A DNA stretch of 64,000 bases from Mesostigma viride. Lineage: Eukaryota > Streptophyta > Mesostigmatophyceae > Mesostigmatales > Mesostigmataceae. A program made the position numbers and the translations under genes. Where the stretch lies: contig RPFO01000389.1 in assembly GCA_009746045.1 (NCBI GenBank), positions 1,275,482 through 1,339,481 of the forward strand. The letters run 5' to 3'. Shown here in pieces: positions 32,401 through 45,610 of the stretch (its first letter is position 1; the number at the start of each line of letters is the position of its first letter). The notes under the pieces were generated by a model. That model was not told the DNA's origin, ran no database searches, and saw only the letters and a program-made list of their open reading frames with translations.

Positions 32401-35400
32401 ACCTAGCAGCAATAGCACAAGGGCACGGCACACGCAAGTAGCAGGAGGCAACAATGGTTGTGGCTACGCCAGGGATGATTTCGGCGACGAGGACAGTGAC
32501 CTGGGTGCCTGGGGAACGCCGTCCGATGGCGGCGTTATCAGCCGCAGGGGCGGTGAGGATAGCATGAGGGTGGCAGGTGACCTGCTTGCAGAGCAGATGC
32601 AAGGAATGCGACTGCCCATGGGGCCATCCGACACTTCCGCCTACTCTTATGCAAGGGATGGGCTGCGGCCTGAGAGCCGCAGCAGCAGCTGGGACAGCCA
32701 CCGCTCGAACCAGGGGAACAGCCGTGAGAGGGCCTACCCGTCAGGGCTGACGGGAACGAAACCCACAGAAAGCCATGAACGTGCGCCGAAAGCGGAAACT
32801 GGCTCTGAAAGCCGTGTCGGTGGAAGCAGCGCGGGAAGTGGCAGGCGAGGTGAGCAGAGCAGGGGCGGCACCGGTGAGGGCTCTCCGGCTCCAACACAAC
32901 TACCAACTCTGAGGGCAAGCGGAGGTGGCCAGGGTGCCACTAGTGGTGGCAGTGGTGCCGGCGCACACCCTACTGCTGCTTCCAGGGCGGGCTCTGCGAA
33001 GGGCGCACGGAATGTGGAGGTGAAGGATGGCTCCGTAGATGTCAAGCTGATTGACAACGGCGCAGGCGTGTACTTCATCCCCAGTGGGGTGATAGTGGAG
33101 CAGGAGGTGGCTGAGTACATCTCAGCCCACCTGCAGGTGCCCATGTTCAACACACCAGGGACATGCAGGAGGAACACCCAGGCAGGGGTGAACAGGGAGG
33201 AGGCAATTCGCAGCATTTTGGAAGAGGCGATGGCGGGGGATGGCAAGAGCGGTCGGGGGGGCAATGGCGGCGGTAGAGCAACCAAGGCCAAGGAGGTAAC
33301 ACAAACAAGGTAAACTATTCATGGATTTTCGGCCGTCTTCCCAGGAAGGTTGTTCCTTCCCTCACACTCCCCCCTCATGACACCCTTGCTATTCCCCGCT
33401 ACGTTAGCCCAGATCCAATTTGGTTGTGATGGCTCGCAACTTTCTTCCCTATTTCGTGCCAGTTTCCATCCTGGCTTGGTAAGAAGTCATTGGCCAGGAC
33501 CGATTCCCACATTATGTGTAAGCTCCAAGCCTGCTGTATCTGCAGGTTATGAATTTGCATGGACGTCAAGTCTGGTGCGAGCTGGAAAAGACGTTTTCCT
33601 GCTCGTTGGCACATCTCAGTATCTTAAGAATAGGCATGCTTGGCTTATTGCATATTTGTCTACTCGTTTCTCATGGAGTTTAAGCCCGTTTCACTGGCGA
33701 GCTGCAGGTGTCTGCATCTTGCTAACTTGAATCATTAACTAAATGCACATTCACGATCAGTGAAGTGCTGCTATGTTTTTCTCTCAGGCTTCCACCCACA
33801 CTCTGATATTTGAGCGTAGCATTTTGCGATTATCCACACGCTTGACACACTTGTGTCATTTGTCAATGTCGGCTCAATTTGCAGCGGGGAAAGCAGCAGC
33901 GATGAATGCGATCAAGCCAGCGACAACAACAATGATGATGACGATGACGCCAACGCAGGCGATGATGCCTCGGTGCGCATGGACAGCGACGACAGCGACG
34001 GGGTGAGCAATGATGAGGAAGTGGGGCAGGCAGGACATAAAGCACGATCGGGGGATGCCTTCATGGGCAAGCAGAGGGGCGGTGCTGGCCATCCCGCCAC
34101 GTGGAAGCTCGCCACACGGCAACAGCAAGGGCGATGGGGGAAAGGTACGTCCACTCACGGGCTCTCCTTAATGAGCTTCACTGTGAAGACTGCTGACCTG
34201 AGCGGGACTGCACATGTCACGGCTCGCGGAACAAATGGACCCTTCTCTTGACTTGATTGTTCTCCTGAACAGTCAACGTGCGCCAAAGATCTAAGGTAGT
34301 GCTGACAGGTTTGTAGCTTAAAACCACGTTCCTTTGATCATGGTCAGAGAATTTTTCAACAGTGCACTGCAGAACTGACACGGCTTTGACTGCCTCTATT
34401 TATCTTCACTTGGGTCACATCCTGCATGAAGCCAGCTGATGAAGAATAAGCCGACAGTTTAGGCTCAACCCACACTGGCCTGCCAGATTCTCCGCCGCGT
34501 TGCTGGGTATCTGGCTAGCCAGAGGCCCAGGAAGTCCTTACTCACATGTTTCTGTGTTTTCTTTGCAACCCAAATGAAGCCTTTCATGAATGGCTTGACA
34601 AACCTATCAATGTGTTCTTTTCTCTCCTTCCGGCATTGCTTGGTACCCTAAATATTTCTTAGCATCCTGTTAATGTAACAATCTGAAGCTTATATGGTGG
34701 CATGTACCCCAAGGTCACCTCCACTATCGTTTCTCATCCGCTTCACTGCTAGTTGGCGCTGTTGTCTTTGCTTCAAACTGTGCAGGACATGCTGAAATGG
34801 CACCCACAGGCCCTGAGACCACCATCAAGAAAGGCCCCACGCCCGTGTGCCTCTTCATCCCCCTCTTCCCCTCCCTGCCCCGCACGGTGGCGTTTGGCTT
34901 CGATGCGCATGGGAAGCTGCCTTGCAACGTGATGGTCCCGTCTAAGCGGCCCAGGCTGCGCCTAAAGATAACGGGCATCTGCGCCAAGGTCGTCCGCGAC
35001 GTGTTCAAAGCAGCGGGCTTCCAGACCACCGACGGCGACAGCTGGAACGTGCTGTGGAGTGGCGCGCTCAAGGGCGACGATTACCGCGGGTTCAACCCGT
35101 TCCAAAAGGTGCAGCTTCACATGGGCTAGAGTTTGATCATATTCCCGACTTTTCGATGCGCATATCCTTGTGCTGCCCTTGATGCTTGTAACGTCATTGC
35201 GGGTTCTAGTGCCATTCTTGCTGCTACACCTGCTATTATTTTCTCTAGCTGGCGACAGTTATGGCACTTGGCCATCAGGAGTGGTGCTGGCATCAGTAGT
35301 GATGGTAGTGATGATGTTTGTGGCTTCCGCAGTGACGGTGGGGCATGGGTGATGGCAGGGCAAGAAGGTTCCCGTGTCAATTCTCTTGCCTCCTACACCT

Positions 35401-38400
35401 GTCTGTAGTTGTAGGTTCTGTCATTTACGCACAAGCGTACAGGTGAATTGTGCACATACCACATCCAACCGACACACATCGTACCTCAGTGAGAATGGGT
35501 AGGATGAATACATGCACAATTCACACGCACGCTTGTCATCCAACCCGTCCTCACCAATCAGCCTCAACTGTGGATGTGCGTAGTGCGTAGCTGTATACAC
35601 ACCTTTTGCTGGGGACAGTTCCTGTGCAATATAGTATGGCGTGGCATTCTGAAGCCCTTTCCTGATGCGCCCACTACGACCCTGAAATGTGCCGGTCACC
35701 AGGTGAACCACTTCCCCGGCACGTGGGAGCTCGGCCGCAAGGACAAGATGTACCGCAACGTGGCGCGCATGAAGCGGCGGCACGGGGCCGCGTACGAGTT
35801 CCTGCCCTACTTCTTCCTGCTGCCCCACGAGCTCAAGGAGTGGGCGGCCGACTGCGAGAGGCACCCCGACCGCATGTACATCCAGAAGCCGACCGCGTCG
35901 TCAAGGGGGCGTGGCATCCGGCTCGTGAAGCGGCCCTCGGTGGGTGGCATGCACATGAGCGGATACATCTATGACAAGGAACCGCTTATTGTAGTATACT
36001 ACTGTAGATAATAGTATACTACTATGACAAGAAACCACTTTGCAGCCTTGTGTTTTTTTCTCAGGCCTTGTTGTGGCAATGGCCGCATGGGGAGTCACCC
36101 TCCTATTCTCTGCCTTGGTGCTTGCTGCTTCATCAGATTGGGCATCTTCACCTAATTACATGTCGACAATAGTAAGTTGTTGGAGTTTTTACTTGTTGAG
36201 ATTTAATCTACATTGCATGGCTTATGTGGCCCCCTTCCTGCTATGGCACCCAAAAATGCACCGCCGACAGCCCATGACGACCCCCCCCCGCCTGCCCCAC
36301 ATCCAGCAAACATCCGGTGCCCACCATGCGTAATTTCCTGCTTTGCATGCCTATGGGCCGCCACCACGCTGCCACTGCCATCCCAGGACGTGGCCAAGGA
36401 TAAGGAGTGCCTGGTGCAGATGTACATCCGCGACCCTCACCTGATCAACGGCTACAAGTACGATTTGCGGCTGTACGTAGCGGTCACGTCGTTTGACCCG
36501 CTGCTGGTGTACCTGCACGAGGAGGGACTCGTGCGCTTTGCGACGGAGCTCTATTCGTCGGACGAGTCGATGATGAAGAAGAAGTGCATGCACCTGACCA
36601 ACTTCAGCATCAACAAGAACACGTCCAAGTTCGTGTCCAACACGGACGCCGACAGGGACGACGTGGGCTCCAAGGTAGCAGTGGTGGCAGTCACAGGGAA
36701 TAATAGTGCAGCTTACCTTGCAGGGTTTTGGCGTGTATATTCTCTTTGTGGGCAGGGTGACAACGTCTGGTCTGGTTTTGTTGGTTAAACACTGTAACTT
36801 GCCATAAGACCATGGGTACCGACGCTGTGTCGCATGTGCATTCAGGCTAAGAATTTATAGAGTTCAAAATGTGGCCACGTTAATGATAACCACCTGTACA
36901 ACTTCACCTTGCCATGGACTCATGGAAAAAGAAAAAACAGCCTGAGACCATGCCCCTCTTCAGTGCCTTGCCCAGAATTGTTCGGGAGAAAGGAATTCTA
37001 GTAGTCTAATTCCTAGGGAACTTGCATGATGGGAAGGGAGTAATGGATACATACAGTGAGCACAAGGTTAAGGAGCAGATAAAGCTGGCAGACCTTCAGA
37101 GGCTCATTTCTCCTGTTTTTTTTGTCGGTTGCAATTTTGCCCGGATTCTTTTACCTGCCCTTCCTTCACTTACCGCTTGGCAACGCTCGGCAGTGGAGCA
37201 TATCGGCCCTCAAGCGCCACTTCAGCGAGAAGAAGATCCCATGGGAGCCCATCTGGAGACAGGTATAGTGAGGGGTCACTGGCAAAAGAAGTAGCTGGTA
37301 GGCATGGCGTCCAGCTAGTGGCATTTATGTTAAACGAGTACTTGACAAAAAAATGTTTGTAAATGCTTATTGTTCCATACGGTGGCAACCATTGCTCCTT
37401 TCTTATGTATTGCCTTGCCACAAGTCCCGTTCTGCCAACCTTTGGGGGGGGGGTGCGTCCCCACTCACCAAACTTTTAGAATAAGAGGCCCCCCGCTCAC
37501 CCGGACCCACTAAACAGGTCAAAATCGCGGTATCAAAGCCGGCGAGTGTAGGGGAAAGTGGACTACCACCCCGTTCCATCCTTGTTTAGTGGGGACTGGA
37601 GAACCCCTCCGACCTGCAGCACGGGCCGAATGGTTGTTACTTGTTAGCAGATGCATGCAAGCCGCGTGGGCCTCGTGAAAGTTAGCGGGATGTATTCCTT
37701 GCCTTTTCCTAAGACATGCCTGGACCCCTGGTAACTGCAGCCAGCCTGAGTTGTTGCTGGCAGTCTCTCACTGGCAGCACTCCAGCAAGCTGCACTAGAC
37801 CCTGGCATCGCGCGTGGTTACAGATATGAGTCCTTATCTTTCTATCGATTGTACTCGCTTTCCTGCGTAGGTTACACGTTTGTCGCGTTGCTGGCTGGTT
37901 CTGTTCATTCAACAAGATGCGACTCGTCCTTGATGCCATCCCAGATTGCCCGCATCCTAAATTTCCTATGTTCTAAGCACACCAGACCCACCTGAACTTC
38001 AAGTTCTGGGTGCATGGCCATTCCAAGGCATATCGTCCTGCGCATAGCTAAGGCCTCTTTCAATGCCTCTTGGTCTGTGTGCCAGTTTTTACATTATTCT
38101 GCGCAAGAGCATCATGGCACTGCAGCCCCATGCCTGTAACTGGTCATGTTTATGTAGCCTTGCTGCGGGCGCAAACTACTACCAAGGTCCAAGTTTCATT
38201 TAGTTCATGTAGTATGTGCATGTTTACCTTGCCATATCCTCTGTGGCAGCTGCATATTTAACAGTGTTTTATCTTTCTTGTACCCCAGACTTGCTGTGCT
38301 CCTCATCCTGCGCTGGAAGTACGATGTGTTTGGATTTATACTTGAAGTTTGTGCCTGCTGCCATTGTAGCCTCCTTTATTTAATTTACCAGCATTTTTTT

Positions 38401-41400
38401 AATCCTCCCACTTAGCTTAATCCTGGGGACCAGCTGTGCTAAATGAGGTCATTTAGCGATGGACCCTCAGCTGTATCAACTTTGTTTCCCTGTCCCCTAC
38501 CGATTCCACTTCGCCCTGTCACACCCCAGATTGAGGACATTGTGGTGAAAACGATGATCTCGGTGGAGGCGCAGGTGAACACGCTCATCCAGATGAACCT
38601 GGGGCCCTCCGGCATCTATTTTGAGATCTTTGGCCTCGATGTGGTGCTCGACAGCAGCTTCCGCGCGTGGCTGATCGAGGCCAACACCGGCCCCTCGCTT
38701 TCCACACCATCGCCCATGGACACACGCATCAAGGCACGCATGGTCGCCGACACGCTCAACCTGGTAGGGAACACTTGGCGTCAATTTGGTTGTGGCGGGA
38801 TGGTTGCCAATGTGGGATTCGCCATGTGGGCACTCTTTGCGTGCAGGGATGCAAAGGAGCTCGGCAGGGTGAGGAGTATGGCATGTTGCCATGATAATTG
38901 TATTGAGGTGAGAACTAGGATAGCACTAGGAGCTTTCATATGCCTCAATTAGAAGAAAAAGAGACACCGCGAGTCAGGGGGGTGATTGGGCATATTCTGT
39001 TGCCGACACGCTCAAAAAATGGTATTCTCTTATAATGAACGGATGTCCTTCCTCCTGAGTCTAACCAGGTGAACAGCCATTTCCTGTGCGCAGCATGAAA
39101 TGCCCTCCAAATACGCATGGCCATGAAAACACGTGTCATGCGCTCCCACCACTGACCTCCACACGTTCCCCTCTTCTCCCCCCCCCCCCCCCCGGGTACA
39201 TGTGCCGCAGGTGGGCTTCGTCCCCTTCAACAAGAAGAAGGTGGACGAGCAGCAGGAGGCGGTCAAGCAGGCGCGGCTGCTGGGCCTGCACAAGAAGGAG
39301 GGGCCCAAGCGGCGCGACGTGCGCGACATCGACAAGCTGGAGCTGGGGGAACTGGTGGGCGAGAACATCCCCGAGGTCATCATGGTGAGCGACGCCGGTG
39401 CGAACCTTTTACAAGCACGCTTGGCAGCCACACATATACATGGCCTAGCATGTTTATATGCGTATAGGTGCTGAATCTAAGGTCCTTTGGAGTGCCTTCC
39501 TACCAGAGAAACAAGTTAATTACAATAAGTGTGTGCAGGCTTTAACAGTTGAGCCTAGCCACACCCTCAAAGTCATTGTACAAGTCATTTTCAAGTTAGG
39601 CCAGTTCACCATGCTGGGGCCCAGCACATGCCCCCAACAGCAGCGTGTATGGGTGGGTGGGAGCTGCAAAAAGGCCTTTGTGCGTTCACCACACCACTCT
39701 AAGCACGGTGTGAAAATGAAAAACAAAGCACATTGTCTCAAGGCGCTGCGCCCCCCTCAAAAGGGCGGGCACAGTTGACAGTAGGAACTAGTACCGGCGC
39801 AAGGCCGGTCCCCTTCTACTCTAGTCCTATGTAATACAAGCTCCTCACACGGTGTAGGTGACGTAGGGTAGAGCTACACCACAGGCGGCAGATTGGCCCC
39901 CTTTGAGCCCGCCACAACATAAATATAAAATGAACAAACAGCTCAAAAAAAGCACTGGGTATAGACGCGATTGCTTTCTCCGCATGTGATCGAGCCATTG
40001 CTTTCTCCGCATGTGAAGAGGGGTCCCGGCCGTTGTTTCTTCATTCCCAACATAAACCTTAGCAAAGCCGCAGTAAGGCTCGGTGAACAGGACTCCTTGC
40101 GCTCAATGTTGGTGCCTGTTGCCCTGAGCATGGTTAGATGCTTTCGATTCGGACTTCATTAGCAGCATTGACTGGGTGGAGATGGTGGAGTTGCGAGCAA
40201 TCAATTTTTACTGGGGAAGGACTGGGTGTTGAACTGGTGATCAATGGGTGGCTCATGAGCTGGCTGCATGGTCGAGTGGATGAATTAAGCGGGAAGTGCC
40301 ATCGTGGTAGAGACATTATGATAAGGGACATTCTACATTGTGGGAAGGTCGCAATCTGATGTGAGTGTACTGCGCCTCTCTGCCCCTTTGCCGTTTATGA
40401 TCCAAAATCCTTCCCTCTGCCCCGTAAATGAGGCTTCTCTGACCCTCAAGAATGTTCTCTGCGTGGCTGGTGATGCCAAATCAACGCTGTCGGCTATCCG
40501 AGCATGTCTCAACCTTGGTGCCCATTGCGCGAAGGTCATCCTCTGTGGCTGATAGAAGCACCCATATTGCGACAAATTTTGGAGTGCCCCCTGCCTTGCG
40601 TACTTTCAAAATTTATCCTTTCATCCTTACACTTAAAATCGTGCTTGCCTGCCTGCTTGCCTGGCAGCTGGCCGAGAACGAGTACCAGCGGCGTGGCGGC
40701 TTTGAGCGTGTGTACCCGACCAAGGACTCGTACGCAAGGTGAGCGCGGTGGGGCAGGACTTGCACCATTGGTGAAAAATGCAGGTGGCCTTATGTGCTCC
40801 TAACCTCAGACTGCGGCCACTGGGCGCTAGGCTGTCAGTTGAATGACATGGATGTTCCAGGGCAGTGCGTACAAGCGGCACCGGCGGTAGGAGAAAAGAG
40901 AGGCGTTACTAACCAGATGTATACTTAAGCTAATGATATTTACTAGAACAGTTATACTTTGCTAGTGTCTATGTGGCGATTCACGGGCTAGCAGTATGTA
41001 TGCTAGATTGTGATGTCCTGGCTTGGAACAAAACCGGTTATTACCTGCAATGTGAATTGTAATGTGACACGCCGCGCAGCCTAGCTCTACGGGCGTATAT
41101 TGCCCTGAAAGTGAGCTTAGGAAATCTGCAGTGGGTCCCCCGAACAAGGCCAACAGAATCGTGTTAACGGTCACCTAGATCACCCCAAGCCGTGCAGCTC
41201 CAGGGAGCTTGCTGCACAAAGTTTGGAATGTCCGTGCAGTTCTACATGTATATTGCCCCTGCCCTCCCCTGATGCACCCCTGTTCTTGATCGTCACCCGT
41301 ACGCGCCACAGGTACTCGCAATACTTCACCACGCAGCGCTACAACAACCTGCTGTATGCGCGCTGGCTCGAGTACCACGCCATGTCGCCCAAGGAGCAGC

Positions 41401-41513
41401 GCGCCGCATCCATGGCAGCTAAGGCCAACAGCACCAATAGTGGCGGGGCAACAATAGGCACACTAGGGGGAGCACAGAAAGCTGAGGCACGGGCAGTCGC
41501 TGGATGGAAATAA
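29406..41513 (+). CDS. TTLL4-like: Tubulin-tyrosine-ligase-like protein, TTLL4-type polyglutamylase, 12 proposed exons
   Basis: Proposed exons: about 29406-30042 (5' end unsure), 30779-30876, 32067-33309, 33885-34144, 34786-35108, 35703-35939, 36387-36674, 37194-37262, 38530-38763, 39211-39384, 40668-40738, 41312-41513. All introns are GT-AG and every phase agrees. About 1,065 residues follow the first exon. The first about 530 are Ser/Gly/Asp-rich and look disordered. The TTL domain runs from LFIPLFPSLPRTVAFGFD through HFPGTWELGRKDKMYRN, KPTASSRGRGIRLVK, VQMYIRDPHLINGYKYDLRL, GLVRFATELY, MHLTNFSINKN and FEIFGLDVVLDSSFRAWLIE ANTGPSL. These match ATP-grasp ligases that add glutamate to tubulin tails, closest from memory to human TTLL4. 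The C-terminus has NEYQRRGGFERVYPT and TTQRYNNLLYARWLEY. The start is unresolved: the ATG at 29406 is not in the frame that joins exon 2. Confidence 0.88.
31171..31503. mobile_element. Pogo/Tigger-like MITE, 333 bp, TA target duplication
   Basis: CAGTCATCCCCGCGTAAGTT ACGA at the left matches the reverse complement of the right end (TCGTAATTTAATGCGGGGATGACTG) with few mismatches. TA flanks both ends (31169-31170 and 31504-31505). CAGTCATCCC-type ends are typical of pogo-group Tc1/mariner elements. Inside are extra copies of the end motif (GTAAGTTACGACGCC, TTAAGGTACGCCCCCGCATT AAGTTACGATGCC). Non-coding. It lies in the TTLL intron 30877-32066. Confidence 0.85.
37263..38529 (+). other. Longest 3'-half intron of the TTLL gene
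   Basis: 1,267 bp between the exons ending WEPIWRQ and beginning IEDIVVKTM. It contains a G-run at 37444 and an imperfect inverted repeat (GACCCACTAAACAGG near 37503, CCTTGTTTAGTGGGG near 37580), perhaps a small decayed element. No extra exon is needed because the flanking protein sequence reads continuously in the TTLL family. Confidence 0.5.
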
Positions 41514-42524
41514 GGGCCCGTGTCTGCCTGGCTTAGAGTCCTAGTCACGGCTTTGATGGTCGTGAGGATGTGCCTAAACAAGGCATAAGCCACGACGACA
41601 TCCGGTGTCACACCAAAGGGTGCAAGTAACCTGGACTGCTAGCTGTGCTTGACTGCTGCCATGCAGAGGTGGCCGCCTCCATGGGTAAGGGGTGGAATTT
41701 TCCTGCTGCTAGCGCCTGGTGGCAGGATGGACAGGTTGCATGGCTCTGCCCCGGCTCAATTGAACTAGGCATTGTGACCCTTCTTTCTGGGCAATCTTCC
41801 TGCGTGGCTTGCTGCCGATGCACAAGTGGGTAGTCTTCATGTTACAGAGCTTCAGCCCCTGGGGGCTTGAGTAAGAGTGGTCTGCAACTCAACGCCCAGT
41901 GTGCCCAAGTGCTATGATATCGAAAGGTTGGAAGCACTGGCTGCTAGCCGACGGCCTTTGGTGCACCCCTGGCAGGAGGGCTGTTAAATCTCATCAGCAA
42001 GAAGTTTAGCCTGGGGGGCGCAGGTTTAGAGTGCAATGGCCCACACCTTCGGTGCCCTCATTTCCCAAGTTCGCCGTGCACCGCCAAACATATATACGTA
42101 GATGCTGAGTGGCACCAGGTGGTGCTCATGGGCCCAGTAGGCCTCAGGCAAGCAGACTTGAGCCGGCCTCAGGCAAGCAGACTTGCACAGCAATAGTACT
42201 TTTTCTCTAGCAGAGCTTTTCATGCTCTCTTTGACTGCAGAATTGCTGCTGACCTCATATGTCTGCACTAGGCGTTCCTATCGGGTTTTGTCGTGGTGCA
42301 GAATGTTTTGCTCCTCAACTGCCTCCTGCTAGGAGGCCAGGGTGCAGCTGGGGGCTGCCCCGTGCAGACCTTTATGAGCATGGATGGAACGCACATGCCC
42401 TTCATGCCATTAAGTTAACGCCCGGTTTGTTGTTGTATGGGGCATCTTGTACCTGTCATTAATTTTCATGGTGCTCGTGGGCATGTTTGGATGGACATGG
42501 GTTCCTGGCACACTTTCCTTTGGC
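41514..42524. other. Spacer downstream of TTLL
   Basis: No gene recognised. A short tandem duplication GCCTCAGGCAAGCAGACTTG occurs at about 42131 and 42166. The LINE fragment begins abruptly at about 42525. Confidence 0.35.
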
Positions 42525-43680
42525 AGGGTTGCGTCCTGTCGCCATACCTGTTTATCATTGTGGATTATGTTATGCGCGAGGCACGTGCTCGCTTTGCTAG
42601 CATTGCAGGCCGTGCCCCTGGCCTAGAGATCACGAACGAGCTTGGGGAAGGGGGGCCGACCAACAGGCATAATTTACTAGCTGACCTCATTTATGCCGAC
42701 AACATCACGCTCATCGAGAAACCGGAGTCTGCCCCATTTTGGCTGGACTGCCTGGCGCTCGAGGCTCGGGCAGTTGGTCTAGAAATCAGCCCCAAAACGG
42801 AGGCCCTGGCCCTTGGCATGGCAGGGCCCCCACCCACACTCCGCCTCTTGGACCACACCGAGGTCAACTACCCTACTTCAGGCCGCTTCAAGCTGCTCGG
42901 CAGTTGGCTTCCCGACTGCGAGGACGACCTGACGACACGGATCGGCATGGCGTAGGCGCAACTCCATAACCACCGCCGCTGGTGGAGCAACCCCACCCTA
43001 CCCCGGATCGTCAAGCGTGACCTCTTCAAGGTCGTCATTCTGATGATCCTGACCTGCGGCGTCGAGACATGGACACTGACGCAGGAGCTGGAGCAATGAC
43101 TCGACGGCAACGTCACCAAGATGCTGCGCAAGGCCCTTAACATCCCCTTTGGTTTGCACATTAGTAATTTGTACGCTGATTTGCCCTATGTTTCCCACAT
43201 TCTTAGGCACAGGCGCCTGCATGTTGGCCTAGCCGGGCACCTGGCCCGCACAGATCAGGTAGACACATCAGACTAGCTGGCACCAAGCCCGCCCAGCCTG
43301 GGCGATATGTCCTCACCTGGCGTGCCCCGGGCCGCGCGCGGCAGGGCCGCCACCCGTGGACTTTTCGTGATAGACTCGGCATGGACATGTGCTACACTAG
43401 ACGTGACAGGCTCACACCCGGGCAGCCTCCTGGTTTGTCTGTAATATGGAGGCAGATGGTACGCAAGGATAGATGGCAAGTAGTGATGAAGGAGACCACC
43501 CCCAAGTCTGTGGGGGCTCCGCGTGTGACCGCGTATGGCATTCATAGCGATTCGGGCCGGGGTGCCCACACCCCTGTAACTAGGACCTAGATACCTTACA
43601 CCATCCATTCCATCCCATGTTCCCCTCCCACTGAGGACTTATGCTCACGTGACGCAGTCACGTGTCTATATATTATTTAT
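42525..43680 (+). mobile_element. LINE copy B, RT C-terminal half and 3' end
   Basis: It matches copy A from GCAGGGTTGCGTCCTGTCGC onward (VLSPYLFIIVDYVMREARA, LLADLIYADNITLIEKPES, LLGSWLPDCEDDLTTRIGMA). The catalytic motif reads YADN at 42692-42703 where copy A has YADD, so an essential aspartate is lost. A stop follows RIGMA, and later frames are shifted. The 3' UTR is like copy A and ends in TATATTATTTATTTATATATTAA. Dead 5'-truncated copy. Confidence 0.85.
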
Positions 43681-43693
43681 TTATATATTAATT

Positions 43694-43922
43694 GATGGAG
43701 GCAGATGGTTCGCAAGGATAGATGGCAAGTAGTGATGAAGGAGACCACCCCCAAGTCTGTGGGGGCTCCGCGTGTGACCGCGTATGGCCTTCATAGCGAT
43801 TCAGGCCGTGGTGCCCACAACCCTGTAGCTAGGACCTAGATAGCTTACACCATCCATTCCATCCCATGCTCCCCTCCCACTGAGGACTTATGCTCACGTG
43901 ACGCAGTCACGTGTCTATATAT
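43694..43922 (+). mobile_element. Second LINE 3' end in tandem with copy B
   Basis: It starts GATGGAGGCAGATGGTTCGC and repeats the terminal coding bases and full 3' UTR of the same LINE family, ending CACGTGTCTATATATTG. Two 3' ends in the same direction suggest either a second, very short insertion into the tail or a tandem duplication. Confidence 0.8.
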
Positions 43923-44687
43923 TGCAAAATGCACAAGCAGAAACATGTGATTAAGACAGACGAGCTCTATGCAAACAAGCCCTAATACATGAGGCTGCAT
44001 TGGGACGCGGGTTTGCTTGGCGGCGGTGCTCAGCTCGAGCTCGGTGAACGGCGGTAGCTCGTTGGGGTCGGCCAGGGGTTCCATCAGGGCTGGGTACGTG
44101 TAGTCCTGCTCAGGGGCGGGCGACGTGGGCGGCGCAGGGACGCCCGCAGGCGCCAGGCGTGCGGCCGCCAGAGGGCCAAGCGGAGGTCGAGGCGAGGGTC
44201 GGGGCGCCGAGCAGCCGGGACTGGGAGGAATACCACTGGTCAAGCTGCTGCTGCGGTGACACAGAGAGCGTCCGCGGCACCGGCTGCGCCCCGCCGGCTG
44301 GCCGTTGGGCGTGACGCAGGCGGGTCCAGGCGTACTTGCCGTGCTGGTCCTTGAGGTAGGCGAAGTACTAGCGCACATGGAGGTCCTCCTGCTCCTTGGT
44401 CGCCTGCCGGATGGCCGAGTGGTTTTCGGCTTTGAGGCGGGCGTAGCGAGCGGGGTCGCGGTTGTCGCGCAGGGCTTGCCGGGCCTGGTTGACGGCGGGG
44501 AGCCGGTGCTGGCTGGCCGGTGAAGCGGGGCGGGCGGCGGGGGGGCAGCAGGGCCCCTGCCGCGGGCAGCTTGCCAGCGAGGTGCCGAAGGGCTGATGCC
44601 GGGCCGGCAGCGGGCAGCTGGGCGTGGCTGGCCGGGATGTCCAGCGCGTCGACGAACGCCTCTGCCGCGCGCTTGTGGGCGCGTTTT

Positions 44688-45610
44688 TCAGGGAAGTCCT
44701 CCAGTCTGAGCGGCGTCAGATTTCTCAAGCAACTGTAGTGTGCGCAAATCAGGTGGTGCCACGTGCTTACGAAAGTGCGAGGGGAATCGCAGGCGGATGC
44801 GGGCGGTGACGATGCGATGAACGGAGCGCACCAGGGGGATCACGTGCGAGCGAGCAGCTAGCACAGATCCTTGATGACGCTTGCACATTACAACACAGTC
44901 GATGCAGCGTTCAGTGCCAGATGGCAAGGTGTGTGTGACCAGAGCATCTGGACTATGTGGAAAGCGGGTGTTGGCAGTGACCAAATCGCATGTCGTAAGC
45001 AAATCAGCAAAAAGTTCAGCGTTGGCATTGGAGACGGTACCAATGGGGGGGTGCTGACATCCGCCAGTACCCGGTGGTAGCGTTGCGTTGGCGTCCAGTA
45101 GCAGAGCGAGGTAGTTGCGACCAGGGGTGCCGTTTGCCAGGTTCTCCAGCGCAGCAAAGAAGTCCTTGCGATCTTGTTTAGGGTGGCCGGAGTGTGGTGC
45201 GTAACCGACGCCCACCGTCAGGGCGTAGGTCGAGTGGCCCTCCACCGAATGGAAGGTGGCCACGAGGAGGCGAGCGTTGACCAGCTCCGGGGTTCGCCCA
45301 TGTGTCGTACGGCAAGCGGGGAGCAGAGGAGACCGACGCCCCCGTTCCCGGTGCCGTCGCCGCCTCCGTAATAAAACCGCCAGCCGTCGATGTCTTCAGC
45401 AGCAAGGGCGGTCGGTCCGCGAGCCGATGCAGTGCGCCTGTGTTCTTGGATTCCCAGGATAGCGATGTTATTGTCGATGCAGAAACCAATAAGATTGGAG
45501 ACTCGATGGCACTGACAGTCGTCGCTGCGCAGGCAGTGACAGCGGGCAGCGTCGGGCTAGCGCTGGAGCGTGCGGGCATTGAAGGTGGCGATGACCAATG
45601 GCGCGCGTTG
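44688..45610 (-). pseudogene. LINE APE-type (EEP) endonuclease domain, frameshifted
   Basis: The domain opens APLVIATFNARTLQR, the usual first strand of LINE endonucleases. A middle frame reads CIDNNIAILGIQEHR, then YLALLLDANATLPP with the DxN motif, RCIDCVVM and ARSHVIPLVRSVHR with the catalytic SH. At least two frame changes separate these pieces, so no single protein is made. The reaction of the family is nicking target DNA to prime reverse transcription. Confidence 0.75.

Noticed and set aside
31811-33322. Several minus-strand Pro/Ala-rich frames
   Set aside because: They are shadows of the TTLL exon 32067-33309, which splices in phase on the plus strand.
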